Positions 25,591 to 33,268 of a stretch of DNA of 33,268 nt are shown here, piece by piece. The position numbers and the translations under genes are program-made. Numbering within the stretch: position 1 is the stretch's first letter; each line of letters starts with the position of its first letter. Under the pieces are notes generated by a model. The model made no database searches and was not told the origin of the DNA. It saw only the letters and a program-made list of their open reading frames with translations. Source of the stretch: a virus; the IMG/VR virus record IMGVR_UViG_3300031857_018284, positions 1 through 33,268 of that record, one strand, 5' to 3'.

Positions 25591-27383
25591 TATTCTCTAA
25601 TCTGTTCGATTGTGATGTTCACGTCTGATTCAATGATATTTAATATCACATTCTGGATGGCAGTAATATCGCGTGATCTTGGCTCAGCATAGATCTTCAG
25701 TGATGTACCTACATAGTTTTGAATATTAAAGTTATTCAGTCTTACTACGCCTGTGTCGTAATCAACAGTTCCAATATCAATAATCTTCTTATGGTTTGCT
25801 CCAGTAGGAGTTACAATTCTCATAACACCATCACCGTTATCTTCTAGAACACAGTTCTGGATTCCATTATATGTAAACGCGGTTGATGTTACACCATGTA
25901 CGTCAATAATAGGATGCTCATCACCTAATAGAGGAATTTCATAAGTCAGCGGACACTTAAAATCTATTGTTAAGTTTAAAGCAGTGCCGATTTGTGGAGT
26001 AAGATATTTTACTAGATTGATATCTGTTTCATTACTAATAATGCTGGCATCTGTTGCATCGACTGCTTGAACAAGCTTAGAGTATCTAAATGTTTTTGCA
26101 AAGCTATTTAGATTTGTTGATGCATAGTTTAGAATAGCATCAATAACATAAGCGCGAAGATCTTCAGGATTTAGACCTGTTCTGTTAATGTTATAACGAA
26201 CAGTACTATCAACTTTAAGATAGGTATAATCTGGAGTAATGAAAAGTGGTTCCATTGCAACCGAAGAGCGTGAACGAAGGAATCTTTTGTATTCGTCTTC
26301 TTTAATCTTTGGTAGACCATCAACATCTGTCAGATCAACAGAAACAAAGATACGACCATATTGTGGAGGAGTTGCATCCTCACCACCGTATGCTATGACA
26401 GCATTAATTTCTGGATAGTTGGCCTTCAATAGATTCTCATAATCTTCAGCCGTGACTGCACGTTCTTGAGTTGTGAAAGCTCTTGGAGCATTGAACTTGA
26501 TTGAGTTCAGATCTTCTGCAACGGTTCCATCTGCGGCTGCTGATAATGTTGTAATAGCTACATTGGCTTCATTATCAATACGAGCAGCATTAATAAATCT
26601 AAATGCGCCGTTCGGAAGTTCACCATTTGATGTTCTGTATTCGATTACTACAATCGAGTTATTCTTTGGCTTGCGTCCAACAACACCATCGCCAAATACT
26701 ACTTCATATGTATCACCGACTGCTGGCTGTAAGAAGAATACTTTAGCATTTTCATCATGACCGAATAGCGAAGTAGCACGTGAATATTCTAGTGTTGTAG
26801 ATCCATTGTCTTCAAGTACAGTAACAGTAACGCTGGAAATGTCAACGGTTTTGTTGTTAATCTTATAAATTAATGGATTGCCATAATCTACGGCATATGT
26901 GTCTGTAAGATAAACACCTTCATAGATATCAATAGATTCACTTACAAAAGAACTATTTGTTTTTGTAGTAAGTACTACGTTTTCATTTGTAGTAAACGTA
27001 TAAGAAAAATCATTCACTCTTGAAATAAAGGTCGTGCCTTTAGGAACTACAATTGAGTTCTTTGTAGTATCCGTTGGAGTAATTCTTAGTTGAACTTTTG
27101 CTTTAGATGATGTAAACGAACGAGGAAGATAGTTCAATTCTTTTGCGTGTGAAACTACGCTATCACGAAGTCTTGCACTATCAAGAAACATCTCATTACC
27201 AACCATGTTCATATAGAAAGCATTTTGGTATGTATTATAAGCAAGCAGGTCCATAAGCACTGACATGTTACTAGAATCAAAATCATAATCCTTGAACTCA
27301 GTCTGTTCTTGGAGATATGCTTTTAATGATGTCTTGTAAGACGCAAAGTCTAACTGTGTTAGTATGATACTTGAATTAGCCAT
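25590..27383 (-). CDS. 6: Baseplate wedge protein gp6
   Basis: A 597-residue protein that reads as gp6, the wedge protein that forms the inner dimer ring of the baseplate and belongs to the Baseplate_J-related family. The N-terminal helical part (TQLDFASYKTSLKAYLQEQ, FKDYDFDSSNMSVLMDLLAY, NTYQNAFYMNMVGNEMFLD, then LNYLPRS) is highly typical. A J-like core follows, with FGDGVVGRKPKN, FTTQERAVTAEDYENLLKAN and YGGEDATPPQYGRIFVSV. The C-terminal half ends in DITAIQNVILNIIESDVNIT. T4 gp6 is about 660 residues, so the size is normal. The start at 27383 shares a base with the gp25 stop, and the stop shares a base with the gp7 ATG. Confidence 0.93.
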   Translation of the reverse strand: MANSSIILTQLDFASYKTSLKAYLQEQTEFKDYDFDSSNMSVLMDLLAYNTYQNAFYMNMVGNEMFLDSARLRDSVVSHAKELNYLPRSFTSSKAKVQLRITPTDTTKNSIVVPKGTTFISRVNDFSYTFTTNENVVLTTKTNSSFVSESIDIYEGVYLTDTYAVDYGNPLIYKINNKTVDISSVTVTVLEDNGSTTLEYSRATSLFGHDENAKVFFLQPAVGDTYEVVFGDGVVGRKPKNNSIVVIEYRTSNGELPNGAFRFINAARIDNEANVAITTLSAAADGTVAEDLNSIKFNAPRAFTTQERAVTAEDYENLLKANYPEINAVIAYGGEDATPPQYGRIFVSVDLTDVDGLPKIKEDEYKRFLRSRSSVAMEPLFITPDYTYLKVDSTVRYNINRTGLNPEDLRAYVIDAILNYASTNLNSFAKTFRYSKLVQAVDATDASIISNETDINLVKYLTPQIGTALNLTIDFKCPLTYEIPLLGDEHPIIDVHGVTSTAFTYNGIQNCVLEDNGDGVMRIVTPTGANHKKIIDIGTVDYDTGVVRLNNFNIQNYVGTSLKIYAEPRSRDITAIQNVILNIIESDVNITIEQIRE

Positions 27384-27814
27384 TATCTCGCTCTGTACAG
27401 TGTGAGGTTAAGAGTTACCGGATTAACATTATTTATTACTTCAAAAACGATGAATACATCATATGCTTGGCGAGCTTCAAATGGATAAATCTCAACGCTA
27501 AGAACTCGTGCTCTTTTTTCAAATTTAGAAATAGTATCTTCAATCATGTCTTTCATGCGAATGGAAGTTGTTTCCACCATTGGCTCGAAAAGCAATGATC
27601 GAATGTTGCATCCAACTTCAGGCTGAAAAAAGCGTTCGCCTTTATCAGTTTGAATAAGATTTCGAATTGATCTCTTGACAGACTCTTCGTTTACGTATTT
27701 TACTAAACGCTTGGTTTGAGGATGCGCGTTGAAGTTATTATAGAAGTCACTATAATAAGGTTCGCCGGTCTTCTCGGTCCTAGTAATCCTATCAATTCTA
27801 GAAATGTCTGCCAT
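27383..27814 (-). CDS. 25: Baseplate wedge protein gp25
   Basis: A 143-residue protein of the gp25/TssE lysozyme-like family that joins the wedge to the sheath and hub. It starts MADISRIDRITRTEKTGEPY. Typical segments are YSDFYNNFNAHPQTKRLVKY, VKRSIRNLIQTDKGERFF, then PEVGCNIRSLLFEPM, which is the family core. SVEIYPFEARQAYDVFIVFE and LNLTLYRAR close the fold. T4 gp25 is 132 residues, so length is normal. AAAGAGA precedes ATG at 27814. It has a late promoter just upstream and is coupled to gp6 by a one-base overlap. Confidence 0.93.
   Translation of the reverse strand: MADISRIDRITRTEKTGEPYYSDFYNNFNAHPQTKRLVKYVNEESVKRSIRNLIQTDKGERFFQPEVGCNIRSLLFEPMVETTSIRMKDMIEDTISKFEKRARVLSVEIYPFEARQAYDVFIVFEVINNVNPVTLNLTLYRAR
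27430..27437 (-). promoter_or_regulatory. Candidate late promoter for gp6, inside gp25
   Basis: The minus strand reads AATAAATA, 47 bases upstream of the gp6 ATG. It overlaps the end of the gp25 coding sequence and could be chance. Confidence 0.3.
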
Positions 27815-27831
27815 CTAATTCTCTTTATTTT

Positions 27832-27839
27832 TATTTATT
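27832..27839 (-). promoter_or_regulatory. Late promoter for gp25
   Basis: The minus strand reads AATAAATA, overlapping the stop of the 421-residue gene and 18 bases upstream of the gp25 ATG, with AAAGAGA between. It is one of four such octamers in gaps between genes. Confidence 0.5.
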
Positions 27840-29100
27840 CTACGTAAATGACTTCTACACAATCTGGAAGTAAGTTCTCAATTAAACTGCCAAAACTAAA
27901 GATTGGTGGTAAGAGTATGCTCAGTACTTCACATTCAGTCAGTGGATTCTTACCTGAAAGAATATCTGCTACTCTTTTAATAATCTTAAAGATCTTACCA
28001 ACAATAGGAAACTGCTCTAAGATATAACCAGGAGCTTTGGTAATAATTTCATTAATCTTGACAATCAATCCACCCTTGAAGAACCTACGAGCTTTCTGGA
28101 TAAACTCTTTGAAGGCATCTTCCAACTCATGAAAGATATCTTCTTTCATGACGATATCTCTCTTGTTTGTATCGACATCGATCAGATCGCCGAGCGTTCC
28201 GATCAGTGGAATCTGAATCGCCAGGATCTTTTCAATCACTTCATCTAATATCTTTTGGCCAAGATCCTCAACTGCTTTACCAGATAAGACATCTTCCTTG
28301 GCCTTCTTAATCTTGGCCTTGTACTCAGCAACCATCTTATCAAAAGCTTGTTCAACCGTAATGGTAGGATCCACTGCAGCAGTAACCAGATCATAGATTG
28401 GTTTACCAATAATCGGAATAGCCTTTACTGCTTTTGCAATAGCATTAGCCACAGATCCAATAAAGTCATTGATAAGTTCGTTAAACCAGTTCTTTACCTT
28501 ATGCCATACTTCTTCTGCTTCAAGATCCGGTGCCTTAATTCCTAGACTTCCATCATACTTAGAATCAATACCAAGGAACTTTTTTACCTCTTCAAGATCT
28601 TCTTTAAGGGCTGCCTTTATCTTTTTTTGGCCGGCCTTTGTGAACATATCAATAATCAAAGGATCGTACTTGTATGGATTGCCTTTGTCATCTACTAGCG
28701 TTGCTGTTCCAATAAAAGGAATCGGAACGATAAAAGGATTAGGAACGCCAAGAAGCTTGGCAACGTCTAGAAGGATCTCTACGATACTTTTCTTAAAGTA
28801 TTCTTCAATGTCTTTACCAAGTTCCCGTGCACGGTATCGAAACTCGAGCTCTTTTGATTTCAGTCTATCAAATGGCTTTGTTGTTATAGCGTCAACTGGT
28901 TGCAATATCTCTTCGATAGCAAGCACGGCAGCAATAACAGCCAACGAACACCCATCATCGACATCAGATGCAGACGCATTAAGTCTGCCCATTGTTCTAC
29001 CAATGTTCTTAAAGTACGCGTTTAGTTCTTTCTTTCCAATTTTGCCGTCTGGTGGGCATTCCAACTTTGGAATCTTTGGAAGCTCAATAGTGATCGTCAT
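27835..29100 (-). CDS. Helical protein of unknown function between gp5 and gp25
   Basis: A 421-residue protein, unlike its beta-rich neighbours: Lys/Glu-rich amphipathic helices alternate with hydrophobic stretches. It starts MTITIELPKIPKLECPPDGK. Four similar turns, IPFIG (127-131), IPIIG (228-232), IPLIG (297-301) and FPIVG (364-368), break the helices. Long charged helices such as YKAKIKKAKEDVLSG separate them. The C-terminus (LTECEVLSILLPPIFSFG, then ENLLPDCVEVIYVE) is hydrophobic. The start overlaps the gp5 stop by ATGA, so it is made with the hub and spike. I do not recognise the family. Hub-internal, chaperone or tape-measure-related roles are all possible; the T4 tape measure gp29 is longer (about 590) and belongs to the same hub set. 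No signal peptide is clear. Confidence 0.7.
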   Translation of the reverse strand: MTITIELPKIPKLECPPDGKIGKKELNAYFKNIGRTMGRLNASASDVDDGCSLAVIAAVLAIEEILQPVDAITTKPFDRLKSKELEFRYRARELGKDIEEYFKKSIVEILLDVAKLLGVPNPFIVPIPFIGTATLVDDKGNPYKYDPLIIDMFTKAGQKKIKAALKEDLEEVKKFLGIDSKYDGSLGIKAPDLEAEEVWHKVKNWFNELINDFIGSVANAIAKAVKAIPIIGKPIYDLVTAAVDPTITVEQAFDKMVAEYKAKIKKAKEDVLSGKAVEDLGQKILDEVIEKILAIQIPLIGTLGDLIDVDTNKRDIVMKEDIFHELEDAFKEFIQKARRFFKGGLIVKINEIITKAPGYILEQFPIVGKIFKIIKRVADILSGKNPLTECEVLSILLPPIFSFGSLIENLLPDCVEVIYVE

Positions 29101-29801
29101 CCATTAAGTCCGATTATGGTGCCTTGAATATTAACAACGCCGTTTGCCGATTTTATATTGATATCTTTATCAGCTACAATCTCAATCTTGCCATCAGCAG
29201 CTATAATCTGTAAACCGCCTTTAACAACAGAAATTTTATGGTCCTCCATTGTGACACTTACAGAATCTTTCATAGACTTTGTAATGATAGTGCCATCTGG
29301 AAAGATCTCAACATAAGATCCGGACTTATGATATACATGAATACGTTCTGCTTTTGGTGTATCGTCTAACTCTAGAACATGACCGCTCTCAGTTGTAATA
29401 GTTTTATTGTGCGGATATTTTGCAGCGTATTTGGTCTCTTCTTCGTGCAATCCGGTAACGTAATCCTTCTGTACAGGACCGACGCCTCGAGCATAACTGG
29501 AAATCGAATGGTTGTTATCATCCTGTGCATAAGCAATTGTACCAACTACATATGACAAAGCATCATTGATTTTGAATCCCAACACCTTTGAATCTACTGT
29601 AAGTCCATGTGGACTCATTCCCACGCCTTTTGCATTTGCACTGGCTGGAGACATAAGAACATGAGACCAGAATAGATTGTCTGGATTTTCACGATATTTA
29701 CCTACAGAGTGGCCAAGCACTTCTTCAACCTGAACTCTACCAAGCTTTTCAGGATCGTCGATGCTATGAATCTTTCCTTCAAACCACTTTTGGATATCCA
29801 T
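29097..29801 (-). CDS. 5: Baseplate hub spike protein gp5, no lysozyme domain
   Basis: A 234-residue protein that combines the gp5 OB-fold and C-terminal spike. It begins MDIQKWFEGKIHSIDDPEKL with GRVQVEEVLG, the typical OB-fold start. GVGMSPHGLTVDSKVLGFK and VVGTIAYAQDD complete it by about residue 95. From about residue 150 the chain is short-period beta repeats (YVEIFPDGTIITKS, SVTMEDHKISVV, IEIVADKDINIKSANG and VVNIQGTIIGLNG), as in gp5 and VgrG needle helices. T4 gp5 is 575 residues and carries a lysozyme domain between these parts; none is present here. AAGGAAG lies before ATG at 29801, 10 bases after the gp27 stop. Confidence 0.9.
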   Translation of the reverse strand: MDIQKWFEGKIHSIDDPEKLGRVQVEEVLGHSVGKYRENPDNLFWSHVLMSPASANAKGVGMSPHGLTVDSKVLGFKINDALSYVVGTIAYAQDDNNHSISSYARGVGPVQKDYVTGLHEEETKYAAKYPHNKTITTESGHVLELDDTPKAERIHVYHKSGSYVEIFPDGTIITKSMKDSVSVTMEDHKISVVKGGLQIIAADGKIEIVADKDINIKSANGVVNIQGTIIGLNG

Positions 29802-29811
29802 TATATCTTCC

Positions 29812-31089
29812 TTATATTAACTTAGCTGTTGGCAATTCGCCATAGATACCATCTTTTACAATTTCAAGTGCTTGTAAATACTGAGCGTTTTCATTGAAGT
29901 TTAGAATGTGGCGACATGACGTTACTAGATAATTACCAGCCAGAGTCTTACTTGATTCTCTGTAAGCGTTGTTTTCACCTGTAGTCAAACCATCATGAAT
30001 TGGAATGTCTGCAGTAATTACATCACCAACAGTAATTGTTGAATCTCCGTAAATTGTAATATGAGCAATAGTATTTAAAAGATGCGCCATATAATATAGT
30101 CTAACAGCTTCAGCATTTCCACTGTCAGATTCTTCTACGGTAGGATCGTAGTATGTTAACTTACATGTGGTTTCATTTTCAGATAAATCGTTCTGTGTTT
30201 TGGCAGAAAGATTAATCGAACCTTCGTTTAAGTTTACAAAGTCCAGCTTTGTAGAATCAACTTCGATGTCTTCAACTTCACCTGTAATGATATTCTTTCT
30301 TTTAATAAGAACTTTACCAGCACCAATTGCACGGGCCGCAGCTTGACCACCGGTTTGAACTACTTTACAAGCAAGAATGTTTCTCCACTTTGAAGCAGTG
30401 ATATCTGCTTCTCCAACTGGCATCTGAACAAAGTACTTATCACCAATCTTGTCTTTGCCTTCTTTAATCAAAGCTTCAAAAGACTTGAAGTGATATCCCT
30501 TACTGTTTTCAAAGAAAGTAAAGCAATGGCCTTTATAAGTACTCGACATTGCTTTCAAACGAATCTTATCAATTGCCACAAATGGATTCAGTCCGGTAAA
30601 ATTAAAAGCTTGAAGTCCTTGGGTTTTCTCGAAGAATAGTGGTTTACTACTATCTAAGATACTTAGATGTTCTCGAATTGCTGTTTCACATTCGATTTTG
30701 GATTTCACATAAGGAGCATTCTTGATTTGTGTTGATTTAATAGCTTCTTTTGAAACACAAACCAAGGTGAACACAACACCCTTATCGTCTGGTAAAACAG
30801 TGCTCGGGTTTTGTTCTACGGGATAGAATTCATACTTGACAGAAGCTTCTGCATTGTCTTCATATGTAGTATAATTGATACTAATCTTTTGATCTAAAAA
30901 GTTAAAGTGACCGAACAATCCTATACGATCAACAATAATAAATTCAGCAATAGTTGTAGACTCTAGAACATTTTCATAGATGTCGGCTCGAGAACAATAT
31001 GGTCCCAAGTGAATAATTCTACCAGTAGAAGTGGTGAGCTCAAACGTGTTTAGTTTGAACTGGCCTTCCCGCATAGAAACAGTCGTCAT
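29812..31089 (-). CDS. 27: Baseplate hub protein gp27-like
   Basis: A 425-residue protein. Position (between gp53 and gp5) and size (T4 gp27 is 391) fit the hub ring that carries the gp5 spike. It starts MTTVSMREGQFKLNTFELTT, and early segments are VLESTTIAEFIIVDRIGLFG and HFNFLDQKISINYTT. A middle region with NPFVAIDKIRLKAMSSTYKG and FTFFENSKGYHFKSFEAL is typical of gp27-like hub domains. The C-terminal half has ITVGDVITADIPIHDG and ESSKTLAGNYLVTSCRH, a pattern of tail hub proteins. The start overlaps the gp53 stop by 4 bases. Identification rests on context and these segments. Confidence 0.8.
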   Translation of the reverse strand: MTTVSMREGQFKLNTFELTTSTGRIIHLGPYCSRADIYENVLESTTIAEFIIVDRIGLFGHFNFLDQKISINYTTYEDNAEASVKYEFYPVEQNPSTVLPDDKGVVFTLVCVSKEAIKSTQIKNAPYVKSKIECETAIREHLSILDSSKPLFFEKTQGLQAFNFTGLNPFVAIDKIRLKAMSSTYKGHCFTFFENSKGYHFKSFEALIKEGKDKIGDKYFVQMPVGEADITASKWRNILACKVVQTGGQAAARAIGAGKVLIKRKNIITGEVEDIEVDSTKLDFVNLNEGSINLSAKTQNDLSENETTCKLTYYDPTVEESDSGNAEAVRLYYMAHLLNTIAHITIYGDSTITVGDVITADIPIHDGLTTGENNAYRESSKTLAGNYLVTSCRHILNFNENAQYLQALEIVKDGIYGELPTAKLI

Positions 31090-31907
31090 TTCTTAATTAA
31101 CTCAACAAATTGCTTTTCAATGTCTGGCAAATAACTTGCTTTAATAATATTCACATATCTCTTTAGTTCGTTTTGCTCTTCTTCATAATCATATGCTGTT
31201 ACAGGCGACCAGAAAGAAGCTTCTAAATCCGAAATATTTTTATTAAGAATTGTAGCAGAAGTAATACCATCTGCAGTGTTAGCAACAAACGCTCCAGTAA
31301 TATGCTGAAGTGTGATTGAATTATCATCAGCATTCTTTAGAATGACAGTTCCTTCAGCATCGTCTTGCTCGATAACGTCTCCAACATTGAAGTTATCAAG
31401 ATTGCTGGTAATCACTAACTTTACAATCTGGTTTGTTGAAACTGTCCAATCTTCTTTTACTCTTTCGTAACCGACAATCTGGCTGGTATTGTTTAGTTTA
31501 GGCTTCCAGTATTTTTTAATTACTGGTTGAAGATTATCATATACTGATTCGTTAATTAAACTCTCGTCTGACGACCAATCGTTTCTATAGAAAAGTATAT
31601 TTCTTCTAGCAATAGTAGTTGATCCGTATTTTGCAGTAATGTAACTTTGAAAGTCTTCTGCCGATCTGTAATAATCGTGATACGGATCTATTACTCCATT
31701 CGACAAATAAATCAACCAGTCATAATATGGCGAGTTATAGTAGTTGTTTGAAATAATATCCGGTCTAGAAGAACCTTCTTCTAGAACATAGTCAAAATTC
31801 GAGTAAATGTCTCTCTTTGAAGAATCAATAAAATCAACTCGTGCTAAAATATTCTTAGCAACCTTACCATCATATTCTACAACTGGAAATCTGTTAAAGT
31901 ATTTCAT
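31086..31907 (-). CDS. 53: Baseplate wedge protein gp53 with an inserted module
   Basis: A 273-residue protein. The N-terminal part matches gp53: MKYFNRFPVVEYDGKVAKNI, FIDSSKRDIYSNFDYVLEEG, RPDIISNNYYNSPYYDWLIY and DPYHDYYRSAEDF. gp53 clamps wedges together in the baseplate. T4 gp53 is 196 residues. The extra length is a beta module of about 60 residues (about 31225-31410) with NFNVGDVIEQDDAEGTVIL, NSITLQHITGAFV and GITSATI, which resembles modules inside gp7. The C-terminus resumes with FWSPVTAYDYEEEQNELKRY and IKASYLPDIEKQFVELI, typical of gp53. It overlaps gp48 and gp27 by 4 bases on each side. Confidence 0.88.
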   Translation of the reverse strand: MKYFNRFPVVEYDGKVAKNILARVDFIDSSKRDIYSNFDYVLEEGSSRPDIISNNYYNSPYYDWLIYLSNGVIDPYHDYYRSAEDFQSYITAKYGSTTIARRNILFYRNDWSSDESLINESVYDNLQPVIKKYWKPKLNNTSQIVGYERVKEDWTVSTNQIVKLVITSNLDNFNVGDVIEQDDAEGTVILKNADDNSITLQHITGAFVANTADGITSATILNKNISDLEASFWSPVTAYDYEEEQNELKRYVNIIKASYLPDIEKQFVELIKK

Positions 31908-33157
31908 CGATTATTTGCTCCTGCAGCACCTTCGGCAAATGCACTCATTACTCCACTTACACCAGTTTCAACCAAGCGTTTTGCTTCTGCTACACCAGGA
32001 AGACGATCTGATCCACTGTCAGCCATTTTAACAATCTTAGTAGCACCATCTTCTCTTTCAGGAGTTCCAGCTCCAACACCATATTTGTTGGCTGTCTGGA
32101 TTTCAGTTTCAATGAGCTCAATAGATAGTTGAATCATTGTTGGTTGCTTTGTGCCATGGAAAAATGATGGCAAACCTTGTGGAGCATAATTGATACTCAC
32201 ATCCTTTACCATACACGTATTAAATTTAATAAGGTCGCTGATCTCTGATGGAACAAATTTAATGTCAACCAGTGGAGGATATTGAAGAACAGGTGTACCA
32301 AGTTTACTAAATGCAGGTAAGCAATTCTGCTTGAAAAGATCAATCATAGCTCTTAATGATCTACTTTCATCTGCATTTCTTGGTGTGAATGTCCATTGGA
32401 AACTATGGTTTCTTAATTCAACACCTTCAAAGATTGCTTGCATGTGAGGGTTAGGAATAGCACCGGCCAGTTGTCCAAGAATTTCTCCACCTTGAGCAGA
32501 GAGTTCGCCAATTTTAGTAACAGCAGCATTGTACAATAGAGCATCTAACTGTGAGTTTGCTCTTGCACCATTTCCACCAGCAGCTGTAAATCCAACATCG
32601 GCCAAACCACCAGCAAATCCTTGTGCACTTGACTTTACATTAATTCCAAACTGCTCTTTAATTTCTCTTGGAATAGGAACCGCAAAGGTATCATATGGTA
32701 CCAGTTCTGCGTTATAATGAGGATTTGGTCTTTTATATTGCTTAAATCGCATAAGCATATAGTACTCGCCAAGTCTCTCTGGGAACTGATAAAACTTTTC
32801 TCTGTTTGCTGCACCACCAGTGGAAATGTTTTTAGTAGCGTCTGATGCGCTTTCACCACCAGTTTTAGCGGTCATATTCTCGACAATATATCGAGGAGCC
32901 AAACGATTCTGTTCCGCTTTTGAATCTCTAAAGAAATCATCTTCAGCACCATTGGCCTTGGCATCACCAAAGCGAGATACGAAGTTAGATACGCCAGAAG
33001 AAGACAAACCTATTTTGCTTAGGCCTTTACCAATTAGATCTTCTACTGTGTTTTCTAGTTTTTGTTCAAGCTTATTCACGGCTTTATCAAGCAGGCGATT
33101 AGCAATTCCGCCACCATTCTTTTTAAAGCTTTTGATATTAAGATTGATAAGTGCCAT
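31904..33157 (-). CDS. 48: Baseplate tail-tube cap protein gp48-like
   Basis: A 417-residue protein starting MALINLNIKSFKKNGGGIAN. AAGAGAAG lies 5 bases before ATG at 33157. The frame stays open upstream to the window edge, but the late promoter and ribosome site lie in that extension, so 33157 is the better start. Segments YIVENMTAKTGGESASDATK, YYMLMRFKQYKRPNPHYNAE, FQWTFTPRNADESRSLRAMI and FKQNCLPAFS fit the gp48/gp54 family that caps the hub and starts the tail tube. VLQYPPLVDIKFVP and QPTMIQLSIELIETEIQT continue the beta barrel. T4 gp48 is 364 residues. gp54 is the alternative assignment. The stop overlaps the gp53 start by 4 bases. Confidence 0.78.
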   Translation of the reverse strand: MALINLNIKSFKKNGGGIANRLLDKAVNKLEQKLENTVEDLIGKGLSKIGLSSSGVSNFVSRFGDAKANGAEDDFFRDSKAEQNRLAPRYIVENMTAKTGGESASDATKNISTGGAANREKFYQFPERLGEYYMLMRFKQYKRPNPHYNAELVPYDTFAVPIPREIKEQFGINVKSSAQGFAGGLADVGFTAAGGNGARANSQLDALLYNAAVTKIGELSAQGGEILGQLAGAIPNPHMQAIFEGVELRNHSFQWTFTPRNADESRSLRAMIDLFKQNCLPAFSKLGTPVLQYPPLVDIKFVPSEISDLIKFNTCMVKDVSINYAPQGLPSFFHGTKQPTMIQLSIELIETEIQTANKYGVGAGTPEREDGATKIVKMADSGSDRLPGVAEAKRLVETGVSGVMSAFAEGAAGANNR

Positions 33158-33185
33158 TGGCTTCTCTTCTTTGAAAGTTCTCCTC

Positions 33186-33268
33186 TTATTTATAAATAGC
33201 TCTATGGCGTACAAAGGCTTTTTCAAACCACTTAACCCTTCGAAATACAGAGGTGATCCCACGAACAT
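33186..33268 (-). CDS. Possible 3' end of an upstream gene (partial)
   Basis: In this frame the minus strand reads VRGITSVFRRVKWFEK then AFVRHRAIYK and a TAA at 33188-33186 that is embedded in the late promoter (TAT AAA TAA). Basic and aromatic composition is plausible for a protein end, and T4-like late promoters often overlap a stop in this way. Only 27 codons are visible, so the identity is open and the frame may be non-coding. Confidence 0.4.
   Translation of the reverse strand, partial: VRGITSVFRRVKWFEKAFVRHRAIYK
33187..33194 (-). promoter_or_regulatory. Late promoter for gp48 and the hub genes
   Basis: The minus strand reads TATAAATA, 30 bases upstream of the gp48 ATG. The 12 bases 33187-33198 (TATTTATAAATA) form a perfect palindrome, so the octamer also occurs on the plus strand at 33191-33198, facing the opposite way. 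Confidence 0.65.

Noticed and set aside
33158-33268. Longer gp48 starting at the ATG at 33268
   Set aside because: The late promoter and a good ribosome site (AAGAGAAG) lie within this extension, immediately before ATG at 33157, so the longer form is unlikely on a late transcript.
1-33268. tRNA genes, integrase, transposase or att sites
   Set aside because: Nothing resembling these was seen by eye. No gap between genes exceeds 81 bases, and the only interruption of the structural series is the glycosyltransferase pair, which has no mobile-element ends that I can see.

Overview
This window is most likely part of the late structural region of a T4-like contractile-tailed phage (myovirus). The gene order and family content resemble marine and alphaproteobacterial members of the T4 superfamily (cyanophage/pelagiphage-like) more than enteric T4. 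The basis is a tightly packed minus-strand series whose proteins read as gp48, gp53, gp27, gp5, (unknown), gp25, gp6, gp7 and gp8, followed by a DUF4815-like giant protein and a cassette of fibre proteins. The DNA is AT-rich. Host and species cannot be read from the window.

Layout, following minus-strand transcription from right to left. 33268-25590 holds the baseplate hub and inner wedge: the tail end of an unknown gene, gp48-like tube cap, gp53 wedge, gp27-like hub, a short gp5 spike without lysozyme, an unrecognised 421-residue protein, gp25 and gp6. 25590-10913 holds the large wedge and peripheral baseplate proteins: a 1601-residue gp7, an 801-residue gp8, a 1773-residue DUF4815-type protein and a 702-residue structural protein. 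10913-4271 holds fibre and appendage genes: a 69-residue coiled-coil protein, a 771-residue Asn/Thr/Ser-rich repeat fibre, a collagen-like fibre with a downstream piece in the -1 frame, two small beta proteins, a second fibre and a 67-residue coiled-coil protein. At 1670-4299 an island of two plus-strand glycosyltransferase genes interrupts this series. At 1589-1 a third, collagen-like fibre runs off the left edge.

Most neighbouring genes overlap by 1 or 4 bases (TAATG or ATGA) or lie within a few bases, which implies translational coupling. T4-type late promoter octamers (TATAAATA or NATAAATA) lie in four of the few real gaps, and weaker candidates lie inside genes. The island instead has a consensus sigma70-type promoter (TTGACA, 17 bp, TATAAT) whose -10 overlaps the late promoter of the divergent fibre gene. 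The two cannot easily fire together, which looks like an early/late switch.

The hub and wedge proteins build the baseplate, the gp5 spike pierces the envelope, and the fibres bind the host. The glycosyltransferases may glycosylate the virion or alter host surface sugars; this is inference from position only. Other unusual features are a shared beta module repeated in gp7 and inserted in the DUF4815 protein, near-identical 42-bp repeats in the collagen gene, a possible split fibre gene, and a strong hairpin where the two transcription directions converge.
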